A stretch of DNA of 64,000 nt from Hymenobacter negativus (GCF_017571495.1 NZ_JAGETZ010000006.1:242141-306140), one strand, 5' to 3'; counted from the stretch's first letter, positions 1 to 8,484 are shown. Notes: a model not told the origin generated them from the letters alone. Translations and numbers: made by a program.

Positions 1-210
1 GAATCCAAACCACGGAGTATTTCTGTTCTCAGCGTCTTTGATGGCTTTTACAATAGGTGCCAAACCCTGCTCCCAATGGCTGTTTCCCAAGGCCGCCAGA
101 GCACCAGCGCGTACTTGCGGCGACTTGTGGTTGAGGCAATCTACTAATTCATCCAGGTTGAGGTGCTCATATTGAGGAAGCACTGGGAAGATATGCTGGT
201 TCGTTTCCAT
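1..210 (-). CDS. HEAT-repeat protein, 3' part beyond window (possible immunity protein)
   Basis: Seventy codons from the ATG at 210 run off the left edge. The protein begins METNQHIFPVLPQYEHLNLD and continues with a helical-repeat pattern (LVDCLNHKSPQVRAGALAAL) typical of HEAT/PBS-lyase repeats, where paired helices form a binding surface. It lies 5 bp downstream of a zincin-like toxin piece and a TssD tube protein on the same strand. In polymorphic toxin loci this slot usually holds the immunity gene, and HEAT-like proteins are known in that role. The HEAT-like character is read from sequence; the immunity role is inferred from position only. The length is unknown. Confidence 0.6.
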   Translation of the reverse strand, partial: METNQHIFPVLPQYEHLNLDELVDCLNHKSPQVRAGALAALGNSHWEQGLAPIVKAIKDAENRNTPWFGF

Positions 211-215
211 TACAG

Positions 216-518
216 TTACTGGTCTAGGTTAAAATTGTCAATTAGGTACTGTCTTTCGTTCCGAGCATTATCCACCAAATCATGGCCTATATCGAACCGG
301 CGTACCTGTCGTGCAATTTTTACTTCTTCCATATAGGCATTGTATTCCGGTTGCCACCTCAAGCCAGGGTCTTGAAAATATTTCATCGCCCCTGGGAAAC
401 CAAGTGATTTGTCATCGGCGTAGTGCCGTGCTTCGTGCCGCAGGGCTCCAATAGAGGCATTCTCATCCAATAGTAACTGGCCGGGGCTTCCACTGGCTGG
501 GGAAGGGCCATACGCCAT
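216..518 (-). CDS. Zincin-like metallopeptidase toxin domain, probably split from the TssD protein
   Basis: A 100-residue protein with HEARH at residues 28-32, an HExxH zinc-protease motif. Glu58, Glu64 and Glu65 in the following helix are candidates for the third zinc ligand. The lead-in (SPGQLLLDENASIGALRHE) resembles the metallopeptidase domains at the C-termini of polymorphic toxins. There is no signal peptide and no N-terminal delivery domain; the ATG at 518 sits 7 bp beyond the TssD stop in another frame, with only a weak GGGG just before it. It may be the C-terminal toxin of a TssD fusion broken by a frameshift, or a separate cargo effector. The motif is clear; secretion and toxicity are inferred. 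Confidence 0.6.
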   Translation of the reverse strand: MAYGPSPASGSPGQLLLDENASIGALRHEARHYADDKSLGFPGAMKYFQDPGLRWQPEYNAYMEEVKIARQVRRFDIGHDLVDNARNERQYLIDNFNLDQ

Positions 519-525
519 AACCCCT

Positions 526-1125
526 TTACGATGAATTATTTCTACTCCTTACTTTTTGCAGCTGGCCTAAAGTCTCCGCCGATTCTGCTGAATGAGACAA
601 CCGTCCCGGTCCAAACAAATCATGAATTGGGTCAGCCTCATTCTTCATGAGCGGTCGGGACACTAACCCCCTCGTTGATTCCTTTGGCAGGATAACGCTC
701 GGCAGCCCATGCTCCCGCGCCGCCGGTGCCGCAAAGGCCGTGACCGGCCCCCCGGCCTGAATCGTCCAGCCCATGGGGTCGGACAGGGTTAGCGCGCACA
801 CATAGGCCCCGTGGGTGCCATCGCCGTGGTGGAATGTTTCGGCGTAGGCCACGGCGATGGCAGCAGCCAACTGCAGCGTTTCGATGGCTTGTCCACCATT
901 GGCGTCAAGAAACACGACGGTGGCCGCTTGGTGCTTGTGCGGGTCGTTGGCCCAGGCAAGCAGGACATCGTTGTCGGGAACCGACAGCATGAGTTCCACC
1001 AGCTCATAGCGCACCTTGGTGTCGACCAGCCCGCGCTGGTAGGTGGCCTGCTTGAGGCCAAAAGTGCAGTTCAGCACGGGAAAAGCGTAGCCGACAATAC
1101 ACAGTTCGGCCGAGAAGGAAGCCAT
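526..1125 (-). CDS. tssD: Type VI secretion tube protein TssD (Hcp) with C-terminal extension
   Basis: 199 residues. The first ~130 fit the Bacteroidetes TssD/Hcp fold: a start like MASFSAELCIVGYAFPVLNC, a WANDPHKHQAATVVFLD strand pair and an AETFHHGDGTH segment. TssD hexamers stack into the inner tube of the T6SS-iii apparatus and can carry fused or bound effectors. The last ~65 residues (after VTAFAAPAAREHG) exceed a plain tube protein and end seven bases before the zincin gene, suggesting an effector-bearing TssD whose toxin is now in another frame. No other T6SS gene lies in the window, so this is an orphan cargo module or the end of a larger locus to the left. Confidence 0.75.
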   Translation of the reverse strand: MASFSAELCIVGYAFPVLNCTFGLKQATYQRGLVDTKVRYELVELMLSVPDNDVLLAWANDPHKHQAATVVFLDANGGQAIETLQLAAAIAVAYAETFHHGDGTHGAYVCALTLSDPMGWTIQAGGPVTAFAAPAAREHGLPSVILPKESTRGLVSRPLMKNEADPIHDLFGPGRLSHSAESAETLGQLQKVRSRNNSS

Positions 1126-1287
1126 TGGTTACTGGAAGAGTGGATGAGAAGGCGTAATAAAGCTAGTGTCATAGACCCTAAACAGATGAGTTCCTATCGC
1201 CCCGTCCGCCTTTTTGGCGGCCCGCCACTGCTGCCATAACCTTTTCCTAATGCCCCCGGTAAGCAAAACCCCGTTAGCTTCGCCGTT

Positions 1288-1782
1288 ATGAAAACGCTCT
1301 ATCTCCTTCGCCACGCCAAATCCAGCTGGAGCTTCGACGAGCTCAGCGACCAGGAGCGCCCGCTCAATGACCGCGGCCGCGACGATGCCCCCGCCATGGG
1401 CCAGGCCCTGGCCAAGCGCCGCATCTGCCCCGACCTCATCGTGAGCTCGCCCGCCGTGCGCGCCATGAGCACCGCTGTGCTGGTGGCCCGCGAAATGCAG
1501 TATCCCCACGATAAAATTGCGGTTGAGTCCGGCATTTACGGCGCCGATGCCGACGACCTGCTCGCCATCATCAAGGACCTGCCCGACGCTGCCGATGCGG
1601 TGCTGCTGGTGGGCCACAATCCCACCATCACCGAAACGGCCAATGAGCTGTCGCCGTCTAGCATCAACGAGATGCCCACGGCCGCCGTGGTCTGCCTGCG
1701 CTTCGAGTGCGAGCACTGGGCCGACGTGAGCAAGGCAAACGCCGAGTTCTATTTCTACGACTACCCGCGCAATGTGAGTTAA
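1288..1782 (+). CDS. sixA: Phosphohistidine phosphatase SixA-type
   Basis: 164 residues of the histidine-phosphatase superfamily. The RH motif is in LLRHAK (His9 is the phosphate-accepting residue), followed by NDRGR and SSPAVRA phosphate-pocket segments and the second catalytic His in VGHNPT near residue 110. SixA enzymes are short members of this family that remove phosphate from phosphohistidine on signalling proteins such as Hpt domains. The length and lack of extra domains fit SixA. ppk1 follows 105 bp downstream on the same strand, with a hairpin repeat between them. Substrate is inferred from family. Confidence 0.85.
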   Translation: MKTLYLLRHAKSSWSFDELSDQERPLNDRGRDDAPAMGQALAKRRICPDLIVSSPAVRAMSTAVLVAREMQYPHDKIAVESGIYGADADDLLAIIKDLPDAADAVLLVGHNPTITETANELSPSSINEMPTAAVVCLRFECEHWADVSKANAEFYFYDYPRNVS

Positions 1783-1802
1783 GAGCCTTTTTTTAGATTT
1801 AA

Positions 1803-1843
1803 CAGAACGGTCATGCAGAGCGCAGCGAAGCACGACCGTTCTG
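1803..1843. repeat. Inverted repeat between sixA and ppk1
   Basis: Arms 1803-1812 (CAGAACGGTC) and 1834-1843 (GACCGTTCTG) are perfect 10-bp complements around the loop ATGCAGAGCGCAGCGAAGCAC. The loop resembles a repetitive intergenic sequence I associate with Hymenobacter. It lies after a T-run behind sixA and may act as a terminator or RNA hairpin ahead of ppk1. Confidence 0.65.
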
Positions 1844-1887
1844 CTTTCTGTTTCCGTTAAAGGCACGTTTCACCAACCCAACTCCAT

Positions 1888-3951
1888 TTGAAGACCCTCT
1901 CCCGCGACCTGAGCTGGCTGCGTTTCAATGCCCGCGTGCTGCAAGAGGCCCAGAGCGACACCGTGCCGCTGCTGGAGCGCCTCAAGTTCCTGGCTATTTT
2001 CAGCAGCAACCTCGACGAGTTTTTCAAGGTGCGGGTGGCCACGCTGCGGCGGCTGGTGAAGCTCAAGAAAAAGACCCGCGCCAAGCTCGGCGAAAGCCCC
2101 AAGCGCCTGCTGAAGGAGGTGCTGGCCGAAGTAGCCCGGCAGCAGGAGGAATTTGGCCAGACCTTCCGGCAGCAATTACTCCCCGCGTTGAATGAGCAGC
2201 ACATTCACCTGCTGAGCGAGGCCGAGCTGACGCATAAGCAGCGCGAGTGGACCGCCCAGTACTTCCGCGACAAGGTCCTGAACCTGCTCTCGCCCGTAGT
2301 GCTCGATGAGACGCTGCACCACCTCTTCCTGAAGGACCAGGCGGTGTACCTCACCTTCTTCCTCACCAAGCCCAAAGCCCAAAAACCCAAGCTGGAAGCC
2401 GAACGCGTGATGGTGATGGAGCTGCCCACCAAGCGCCACGGCGGCCGCTTCGTGCGCCTGCCCGACGAGGGCGAGGAGCGCTACGTGCTGTTTCTGGACG
2501 ACGTAATTCGGGTGGGCGCGGCCGAGCTGTTTCCGGCGTATAAGCAGGTTGCCGTCAACGCCATCAAGCTCTCGCGCGATGCCGAACTAGACATCGAAGA
2601 AGAAGTGTCCGGTGACCTGATGGAGAAAATTCGCAGCAGCCTGGCCAAGCGCGCCACCGGCTTCCCTGCCCGCCTGCTCTATGACCCCGAAATGCCCAAG
2701 GAGGTGCTGCGGGCCATCAAGCAGAAAACCGGCATCACCGACGAGGAACTGGTGGAAGGCAGCCGCTACCACAACTTCCGCGACTTCTTTGGCTTCCCAA
2801 GCTTCGATGAGCCCGCGTTTCACTATCCGCCCCGGCCGGCTCTGGCACACCCCACGCTGCCGCGCACGGGCAGCCTGCTGGCCGCCATCGGGCAACGCGA
2901 CCACCTGCTGCACCTCCCGTACCAGAGCTTCGACTACGTGACCCGCCTGTTGCGCGAGGCCGCCACCGATGCCCGCGTGTCCAGCATCAGCATCACGCTC
3001 TACCGCGTGGCCAGCAAAAGCGCTGTGGTGAAAAACCTGATAAAAGCCGCCAAGCACGGCAAGCAGGTGACGGTGGTGATGGAGCTGAAAGCGCGTTTCG
3101 ACGAAGAGTCCAACCTCTTTTGGGCCGACAAGCTGAAGCGCGCCGGTGCCCATGTCATTTTCACTCCGCCCGAGCTGAAGGTGCACAGCAAGCTCCTGCT
3201 CATTGCTCGCCGCGAAGTCGATGAAACCACCCGCCAGTACGCCTACTTCAGCACCGGTAACTTCAACGAAAGCACCGCTGACCTCTACACCGACCACGGC
3301 TTATTTACGGCCAATGAGGAACTGACCAAAGAAGCCGCCGCCGTGTTCGGCTACCTGCGCGACCAAACCGTAGTGCCCGAGCTTAAGCAGCTGCTGGTAG
3401 CACCCTTTGGCCTGCGCCCCGGCCTCAACGCCCTGATTGACTACGAAATCAAACAAGCCAAAAAAGGCAAGCAGGCCTACATCATCCTCAAGGTAAATGC
3501 TGTGGAGGACGAGGGCATGATTTGCAAGCTCTACGACGCCAGCCGGGCCGGCGTGCGCGTCGAACTCATCGTGCGCGGCATCGGCCGCCTCGTGCCAGGC
3601 GAGCCGGGCCTGAGCGACAACATCCACCAGCGCGGCATCGTTGACCGGTTTCTGGAGCACAGCCGGGTGTACGTCTTCGCCCACGGCGGCGCGGAGCAAG
3701 TCTACGTTTCCTCCGCCGACTGGATGACCCGCAACCTCGACCGCCGCGTGGAAGTAGCCTTCCCCATCCTCGACGAATCCCTCCGCGCCGAAGTGCGCCA
3801 ACTGCTCGACTTCCAGCGGCAGGACAACGTGAAGGCTCGTGACTTCGGAAATACGTTCGTCCCCGCCGCAGAGGGAGAGAAGCCCTTGCAAGCGCAGGAG
3901 GCCACTTACAAGTGGCTCAAAGGCCTGAAGCGGCGCCAAGTGAAGACGTAA
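1888..3951 (+). CDS. ppk1: Polyphosphate kinase 1 (TTG start)
   Basis: 687 residues, normal for PPK1, which reversibly polymerises the terminal phosphate of ATP into polyphosphate. The N-terminus reads LSRDLSWLRFNARVLQEA, the usual PPK start, so translation most likely begins at the TTG at 1888; no ATG lies close upstream in frame. The autophosphorylated histidine is His433 in VHSKLLLI (E. coli His435 equivalent), with a second phospholipase-D-like His at 591. STGNFNESTADLYTDHGLFT is a family signature. The stop codon coincides with the left end of a long inverted repeat. Confidence 0.95.
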   Translation: MKTLSRDLSWLRFNARVLQEAQSDTVPLLERLKFLAIFSSNLDEFFKVRVATLRRLVKLKKKTRAKLGESPKRLLKEVLAEVARQQEEFGQTFRQQLLPALNEQHIHLLSEAELTHKQREWTAQYFRDKVLNLLSPVVLDETLHHLFLKDQAVYLTFFLTKPKAQKPKLEAERVMVMELPTKRHGGRFVRLPDEGEERYVLFLDDVIRVGAAELFPAYKQVAVNAIKLSRDAELDIEEEVSGDLMEKIRSSLAKRATGFPARLLYDPEMPKEVLRAIKQKTGITDEELVEGSRYHNFRDFFGFPSFDEPAFHYPPRPALAHPTLPRTGSLLAAIGQRDHLLHLPYQSFDYVTRLLREAATDARVSSISITLYRVASKSAVVKNLIKAAKHGKQVTVVMELKARFDEESNLFWADKLKRAGAHVIFTPPELKVHSKLLLIARREVDETTRQYAYFSTGNFNESTADLYTDHGLFTANEELTKEAAAVFGYLRDQTVVPELKQLLVAPFGLRPGLNALIDYEIKQAKKGKQAYIILKVNAVEDEGMICKLYDASRAGVRVELIVRGIGRLVPGEPGLSDNIHQRGIVDRFLEHSRVYVFAHGGAEQVYVSSADWMTRNLDRRVEVAFPILDESLRAEVRQLLDFQRQDNVKARDFGNTFVPAAEGEKPLQAQEATYKWLKGLKRRQVKT

Positions 3952-4044
3952 GAACGGGTACCCCGAATTTCCAATTCGGCCGCTTGAACGAGATGCATAA
4001 CCATCGTTCAAGCGGCCGGATTGAACATTCGGGGTACTCATTCT
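3951..4044. repeat. Stop-to-stop inverted repeat, copy A
   Basis: Two ~41-base arms (about 3951-3991 and 4004-4044) pair with several mismatches around a 12-base loop. They contain GTACCCCGAAT near the outer end and TTCGGCCGCTTGAACG near the loop. The element runs exactly from the last base of the ppk1 stop codon to the first base of the stop codon of the convergent barrel gene. Related copies are at 8392-8484 and 28637-28731, with a half copy near 15937. It probably works as a bidirectional terminator. Confidence 0.8.
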
Positions 4045-5174
4045 TACCGGCGTACGCCGGATTTCTCTAGTAGCTTGCGGGGCGGCGTGATGAATAGCTC
4101 CAAGCTGGCATAAGGTGCGCCGTTGAACTTGGAGTCGATGATTTTCTCGCGGTCAGCATTGGTCCGGTCAAAGGCGTCGAAGGCGTAGTTGTAGCGGTAG
4201 CCGCCTTCAGCACCCAGCCATAGGAAGCTGAATATTTCGCGCTCCCAGCGTAAGCGGAATTTTACCTCGGTTTCGCGTAGCTCCAGGGTATTGAGCGGGG
4301 CTTTGCTGCGGTCGACGGAACCGTCGCTGTTGCGGCGCTCCAGCGGGTCGCGGCTCAGGTGCACGATGTAGTTGTAGCCGTCCACGGTGTAGCCCGCGTA
4401 GAGGATGGAGCTCTCGTTCACGTTGTAGCGGGCGGTGATGCGGGCCGGCGCCAGCGCCTCAATGCCCCAGTGGGAATTGAAGGTGCGGTTGTAAATCACC
4501 GCCGGGTAAATGCTCAGCCGCCCGAACGTGTAGCCGTACTGAAAGCCCACGCCCCAGGAGAAATTCGGGCTGCGCTTCCACCCATAAATGGCTTCGGCCG
4601 AGAAGCGGGAATAGTCGGAGCGGCTCAGTTGGCTCGATGTGTAGTCGCCGCTCAACTCACCTTTCACGCGGGCCAGGTACCAGTGCACATCGTCGACGGG
4701 CCGTATGATGGCAATCTGAGCCGCGGTGCTTTTCAGGCCCTTGTTTTCAATGTTGTCGTACAGCTCGTAGGAAGTCGGCAGCTTGTCGAACTGGAATTCC
4801 TCCCGCTCGTAGCTCAGCCCCACAATGACCTTGAGGTGCGGGTGGTTCCAGGCCGGGATGTAGCCCTTGATGGACAGACGAGCATTCTTTGTAGCATCGG
4901 TGTTGAAATCGTTCAACCCCTGCACCTGCGCCGACGACGATACCCCAAACCGGGGCATCCGCTCGTAGCGCACAATCAGGCCCTTGCTTGGGCCCATGCC
5001 CAGCACCGAGGGATTGGCAAACTGCTGCTTATCGCGGGCAGTGGTATCGGCGGCGTTAGGGGCGGCGGGCGGATATACTCGCTCCTGCACCTGCGCCGAC
5101 GCTTCAGCAGCGGCACCAGTAATCACAGCCCCCAGCAGTCCAATCCGAACGATTAACGAGTAACGCATAGTCAA
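4044..5174 (-). CDS. Outer-membrane beta-barrel protein, DUF6268-like
   Basis: 376 residues. A signal peptide (hydrophobic stretch followed by AAAEASAQ) is followed by a plug-like segment and then alternating aromatic strands (VRYERMPRFGVSSS, YIPAWNHPHLKVIVGLSYE, FRLRWEREIFSFLWLGAEGG) ending SLELFITPPRKLLEKS. This is the layout of Bacteroidetes outer-membrane barrels of the DUF6268 kind; the substrate is unknown. The first Met at 5174 is used, although the one at 5168 is as good. Its 3' end abuts the inverted repeat shared with ppk1. Confidence 0.65.
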   Translation of the reverse strand: MTMRYSLIVRIGLLGAVITGAAAEASAQVQERVYPPAAPNAADTTARDKQQFANPSVLGMGPSKGLIVRYERMPRFGVSSSAQVQGLNDFNTDATKNARLSIKGYIPAWNHPHLKVIVGLSYEREEFQFDKLPTSYELYDNIENKGLKSTAAQIAIIRPVDDVHWYLARVKGELSGDYTSSQLSRSDYSRFSAEAIYGWKRSPNFSWGVGFQYGYTFGRLSIYPAVIYNRTFNSHWGIEALAPARITARYNVNESSILYAGYTVDGYNYIVHLSRDPLERRNSDGSVDRSKAPLNTLELRETEVKFRLRWEREIFSFLWLGAEGGYRYNYAFDAFDRTNADREKIIDSKFNGAPYASLELFITPPRKLLEKSGVRR

Positions 5175-5285
5175 AACAGCCCTTTATAGACCAGTTTGCT
5201 CCCTTACGCGAAAATGCCCACTACGGCTGATTGCAGAAGTTATCAAATGAGAAAATGATGAAGAAAACCGGCGATATCCGCACAA

Positions 5286-5319
5286 AAAAGCGCCTGCCTT
5301 TTGCCAGGCAGACGCTTTT
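5286..5319 (-). terminator. Terminator of hflX
   Basis: Read on the minus strand, a GC hairpin (arms near 5307-5319 and 5286-5298, one mismatch) runs into a T-run. It begins 19 bases past the hflX stop. Confidence 0.75.
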
Positions 5320-5338
5320 AGCCGACATAAACTACTGC

Positions 5339-6679
5339 CTACTGTTCGGTGTAATCCGAGTAAGCGTTTGATTGGTAGGGGTAGCGCTGTTGGTGCAGGG
5401 CCGCCACCCGCTTGGCTATCAGCTCACGCAGCTCCTCCATGTTGGTGCGCTCCTGGGCCGAGATGAACACCACGGGGTCGTGCAGCTTGGCCATGTAGGT
5501 GGCTTGCAACTGCGCCAGCGGCGGGCGCGGCGCGGTGCCATCGTCCTCGGCCTCCAGCACTTCACCGAAGGGGTCTTGCTCGGCATCGTCGGGCTGGTAC
5601 TGGTCAATTTTGTTGAACACCAGCAGCACCGGTTTGTCGGCCGCGCCGATGTCGGCCAGCGTGTCGTTCACCACCTGAATCTGCTCTTCAAAGCCCGGGT
5701 GCGAAATGTCCACGACATGCAGCAGCAAGTCGGCCTCCCGAATCTCATCCAGCGTGCTCTTAAAGCTCTCAATCAGCTTGGTAGGCAGCTTGCGAATAAA
5801 TCCCACCGTGTCGGAAAGCAAAAACGGCGTGTTGTCGAGCACTACCTTGCGCGTAGTGGCGTCCACGGTCGCAAAGAGCTTGTTTTCGGCGAATACGTCG
5901 GACTTGCCCAGCACGTTCATCAGGGTGCTTTTGCCCACGTTGGTGTAGCCTACCAGCGCCACCCGGATGCTGCCGCCCCGCGCCTTACGCTGGGTGTGGC
6001 TCTGCTTGTCGAGGTCTTCGAGCTTTTCCTTGAGGAAGGCAATCCGGTCGCGCACAATGCGACGGTCGGTTTCGATTTCCGTTTCACCCGGGCCTTTCAT
6101 GCCCACACCCCCACGCTGCTTGTCCAAGTGAGTCCAGAGGCCGGTGAGGCGAGGCAATAGGTACTGGTACTGTGCCAACTCCACCTGCGTACGCGAGGTG
6201 GCCGACTTGGCCCGCAAGGCGAAAATATCGAGAATGAGCAGCGAGCGGTCCACAATTTTCACCAGCAACTCGGCTTCCAGGTTGCGGAGCTGCGAAGGAG
6301 ACAGGTCATCGTCGAACACCACCATGCTAGTGCCTTCGTGTTGCACGTATGCCTTTATTTCGGCCAGCTTGCCCTCGCCCACGTAGGTGCGGATGTCGGG
6401 CTTTTCCAGCCGCTGCACGAAGCGTTTGGTCGCGGTGGCGCCAGCGGTTTCAATCAGAAACGCCAGCTCGTCAAGGTATTCGGTGGTTTGGGCTTCGGAC
6501 TGCCGGCGCGGGGGCACCGACACGAGTACGGCCGTTTCCTGCTCTTTGGCGGTTTCGTAGGTGCCGTTGTCGGCGGCTTTGGCGAGGATGCGGCCGGCGC
6601 GGCCCTTCACGTTATCGGTTGCTCCGATATGGCGGGTGCTGTTGCCTGGCTTGCGGCCGCCGGATTGGTTGTTTGCCAT
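5339..6679 (-). CDS. hflX: GTPase HflX
   Basis: 446 residues. An N-terminal HflX domain (LDELAFLIETAGATAT, TYVGEGKLAEIK, VFDDDLSPSQLRNLE) precedes a helical linker with RGGVGMKGPGETEIETDRR and a TRAFAC GTPase domain: P-loop GYTNVGKS near residue 245, DTVGFI switch II and NKID for guanine recognition. HflX binds 50S or 70S ribosomes and rescues or splits stalled ones. The first ~45 residues, basic and Gly/Asn-rich, extend beyond the usual start. A plausible promoter lies 63-93 bp upstream and a hairpin terminator follows. Housekeeping gene, high certainty. Confidence 0.95.
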   Translation of the reverse strand: MANNQSGGRKPGNSTRHIGATDNVKGRAGRILAKAADNGTYETAKEQETAVLVSVPPRRQSEAQTTEYLDELAFLIETAGATATKRFVQRLEKPDIRTYVGEGKLAEIKAYVQHEGTSMVVFDDDLSPSQLRNLEAELLVKIVDRSLLILDIFALRAKSATSRTQVELAQYQYLLPRLTGLWTHLDKQRGGVGMKGPGETEIETDRRIVRDRIAFLKEKLEDLDKQSHTQRKARGGSIRVALVGYTNVGKSTLMNVLGKSDVFAENKLFATVDATTRKVVLDNTPFLLSDTVGFIRKLPTKLIESFKSTLDEIREADLLLHVVDISHPGFEEQIQVVNDTLADIGAADKPVLLVFNKIDQYQPDDAEQDPFGEVLEAEDDGTAPRPPLAQLQATYMAKLHDPVVFISAQERTNMEELRELIAKRVAALHQQRYPYQSNAYSDYTEQ

Positions 6680-6741
6680 GTGTAGTTGTCAGTTATTCGT
6701 TGTCAGTTGTTAGCATGCGGGCAGAAGTTGCGGCCTGTTAC

Positions 6742-6772
6742 TAAACGTATTTTTTGCGGGTCCGACTGTCAA
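6742..6772 (-). promoter_or_regulatory. Candidate Bacteroidetes promoter of hflX
   Basis: On the minus strand TTG (6770-6772) and TACGTTTA (6742-6749) are separated by 20 bases, close to the -33 TTG / -7 TAnnTTTG pattern with one mismatch at the last base. The start codon is 63 bp downstream. Inferred from consensus only. Confidence 0.4.
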
Positions 6773-6812
6773 TTATCAATATTCAGGAATACCAGCAGCC
6801 GACAACTAGCAA

Positions 6813-7100
6813 CTATTTTAAAGTGAGCGAATATGCCACCACCTGTTGCACCTGTGCCGGGGTGAGCACTTTTTCAAAAGCCGGCATCTTGCCCAGTCCC
6901 TTCGTTACCATGTAAGTACGGCCGAAGGCGTTGAGGTTGCTCTTGGTGAGGTCGTGGGCGCCGTTGAGGCCCAGCTTGCCATTGGCGCCGTGGCAGCGGG
7001 CGCAGTTTTTTTGGAAAATGGCCTGTCCCGGCAACGCTGGCGGCCCGGCCAGGGCCAGCTGCGGCAGCAGGAGCAAAAAAGCCGAAAAGCGAAGGTTCAT
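6813..7100 (-). CDS. Small secreted c-type cytochrome
   Basis: The Met at 7100 opens a clean signal peptide (MNLRFSAFLLLLPQLALA), so I prefer it to the ATG at 7118. The mature protein has one haem site, CARCH, directly after the N-terminal helix, and a probable axial Met in LGKMPAFEKVLT. At 95 residues it is a minimal class I mono-haem cytochrome c for periplasmic electron transfer; GKLGLNGAHDLTKSNLNAFG is the loop around the haem. No oxidase or dehydrogenase partner is adjacent: hflX lies downstream and a divergent glycosyltransferase upstream. The redox partner is unknown. Confidence 0.85.
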   Translation of the reverse strand: MNLRFSAFLLLLPQLALAGPPALPGQAIFQKNCARCHGANGKLGLNGAHDLTKSNLNAFGRTYMVTKGLGKMPAFEKVLTPAQVQQVVAYSLTLK

Positions 7101-7276
7101 AGCTGGAATAACACGCAAAGAGCCCGCAAAGTACCGGAAGAATAAATAAGGGAATGAAGGCAGGCGAGGAAGAGGACCGGAGGGACGTATTCCGTAGCCC
7201 TACCATACATCGCGCCATAGTCCCGACCTTTGCCAACTCTTGCCCTGCTACCCCCATACCCTCTTACCCCAGAAAA

Positions 7277-8392
7277 GTGCGCGTCGCCCTCGTTATCAAT
7301 ACCAGTTGGAATATTTGGAACTTCCGCGCCAGTCTCGTGCGGGCCCTACAGGCGGCCGGCCACGAAGTGCTGGCCATTGCGCCGCCCGATGACTATTCTG
7401 CGCGTCTCGAAACCGAGTTAGGCTGCCGTTTCGTGCCCATCCTCATGGAGAACAAGGGCACTAATCCGGTGAAAGATGCCGCCCTCACGCGCCGTTTCTA
7501 CCAGATTTACCGGCGCGAGCGGCCCGATGTGGTGCTGCACTACACCATCAAGCCGAACATCTACGGCAGCATCGCGGCCAAGCTGGCGGGCATCCCCAGC
7601 ATCAACAACGTGAGCGGATTGGGCACGGTGTTCATCATCAAAAACTTTGTGAGCAAGGTGGCGCTTGGCCTCTATCGCTTCGCGTTCCGCTTCCCGGCCA
7701 AGGTGTTTTTTCAGAATGGCGACGACCGGCAGCTGTTCCTCGACAACGGCTTGGTGCGTCAGGAAATTACCGACCTGCTGCCCGGCTCCGGCGTCGATAC
7801 CCGCAAGTTCCGGCCCGCCGGGCAGTTTGTGCGCCAAATTCCCTTCGTGTTCCTGATGGTGGCGCGGGTGCTCTATGAAAAAGGCGTAGTGGAGTATTTT
7901 GAGGCGGCCAAAATTATCCGCTCTGTGCTGCCGGGCACGCGAATCCAGCTGCTGGGCGGCCTTGATGAGGCCGGTGGCGTGGGCGTGCCCCGCGCCACGT
8001 TCGAAGAATGGCTGAAAGCCGGCGACATTGAATACCTGGGCCGCTCCGACGATGTGGCCGCCCACTTGCATAAAGCCGATTGTGTGGTGCTGCCCAGCTA
8101 CCGCGAAGGTACCCCCAAAACCCTGCTCGAAGCCGCAGCCGTGGGCAAGCCCCTGGTGACCACCGACGTGCCCGGCTGCCGCGAAACGGTGGTCGACGGC
8201 CTCAATGGTTACCTGTGCCAGGTGCGCAGCGGCGAAGACCTAGCGGCCAAAATGCTCAAAGTTCTCCAGTTGCCAGAAGCTGAACTGGAAGCTATGGGCA
8301 AAGCCAGCCGCCATTTGGCCGAAACAAAATTTGATGAGCGACTGGTGCTGGAGAAGTACCTCTCCGCCGTAGCTGCCGTGCAGCGCAAGTAG
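7277..8392 (+). CDS. Glycosyltransferase family 4 (surface polysaccharide type)
   Basis: The GT-B fold is clear: an N-terminal Rossmann start VALVINTSWNIWNFRASLV, an acceptor domain, and a C-terminal donor domain with DCVVLPSYREGTPKTLLEAA, the EX7E region that binds the sugar nucleotide. It is close in pattern to capsule or O-antigen glycosyltransferases that act on undecaprenyl-linked glycans at the inner face of the membrane. The open frame extends upstream to 7154, but those 41 residues (ending CPATPIPSYPRK) look non-conserved; the GTG at 7277 begins the fold directly. No other polysaccharide gene is adjacent. The stop codon abuts repeat copy B. Confidence 0.85.
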   Translation: MRVALVINTSWNIWNFRASLVRALQAAGHEVLAIAPPDDYSARLETELGCRFVPILMENKGTNPVKDAALTRRFYQIYRRERPDVVLHYTIKPNIYGSIAAKLAGIPSINNVSGLGTVFIIKNFVSKVALGLYRFAFRFPAKVFFQNGDDRQLFLDNGLVRQEITDLLPGSGVDTRKFRPAGQFVRQIPFVFLMVARVLYEKGVVEYFEAAKIIRSVLPGTRIQLLGGLDEAGGVGVPRATFEEWLKAGDIEYLGRSDDVAAHLHKADCVVLPSYREGTPKTLLEAAAVGKPLVTTDVPGCRETVVDGLNGYLCQVRSGEDLAAKMLKVLQLPEAELEAMGKASRHLAETKFDERLVLEKYLSAVAAVQRK

Positions 8393-8484
8393 CACGAGTA
8401 CCCCAAATTTCCCATTCGGCCGCGCGAACGGTGTTTCAATAGCTCGTTCACGCGGCCGAATGAGAAATTCGGGATACGTGTGCT
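8392..8484. repeat. Stop-to-stop inverted repeat, copy B
   Basis: Same family as 3951-4044: outer arm GAGTACCCCAAATTT and inner arm TTCGGCCGCGCGAACG, with the reverse-complement arm from about 8442 to 8484. It starts at the last base of the glycosyltransferase stop and ends at the first base of the convergent MFS stop. Confidence 0.8.

Noticed and set aside
526..1125. Complete T6SS cluster
   Set aside because: Only the tube protein and cargo are present; no sheath, baseplate or ATPase gene is seen to the right.
1129..1866. 245-codon minus-strand frame over sixA
   Set aside because: sixA on the plus strand has all catalytic motifs; the minus frame has no recognisable pattern.
2587..4041. Long minus-strand frames inside ppk1
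   Set aside because: Shadow of a clearly conserved gene; no family features.
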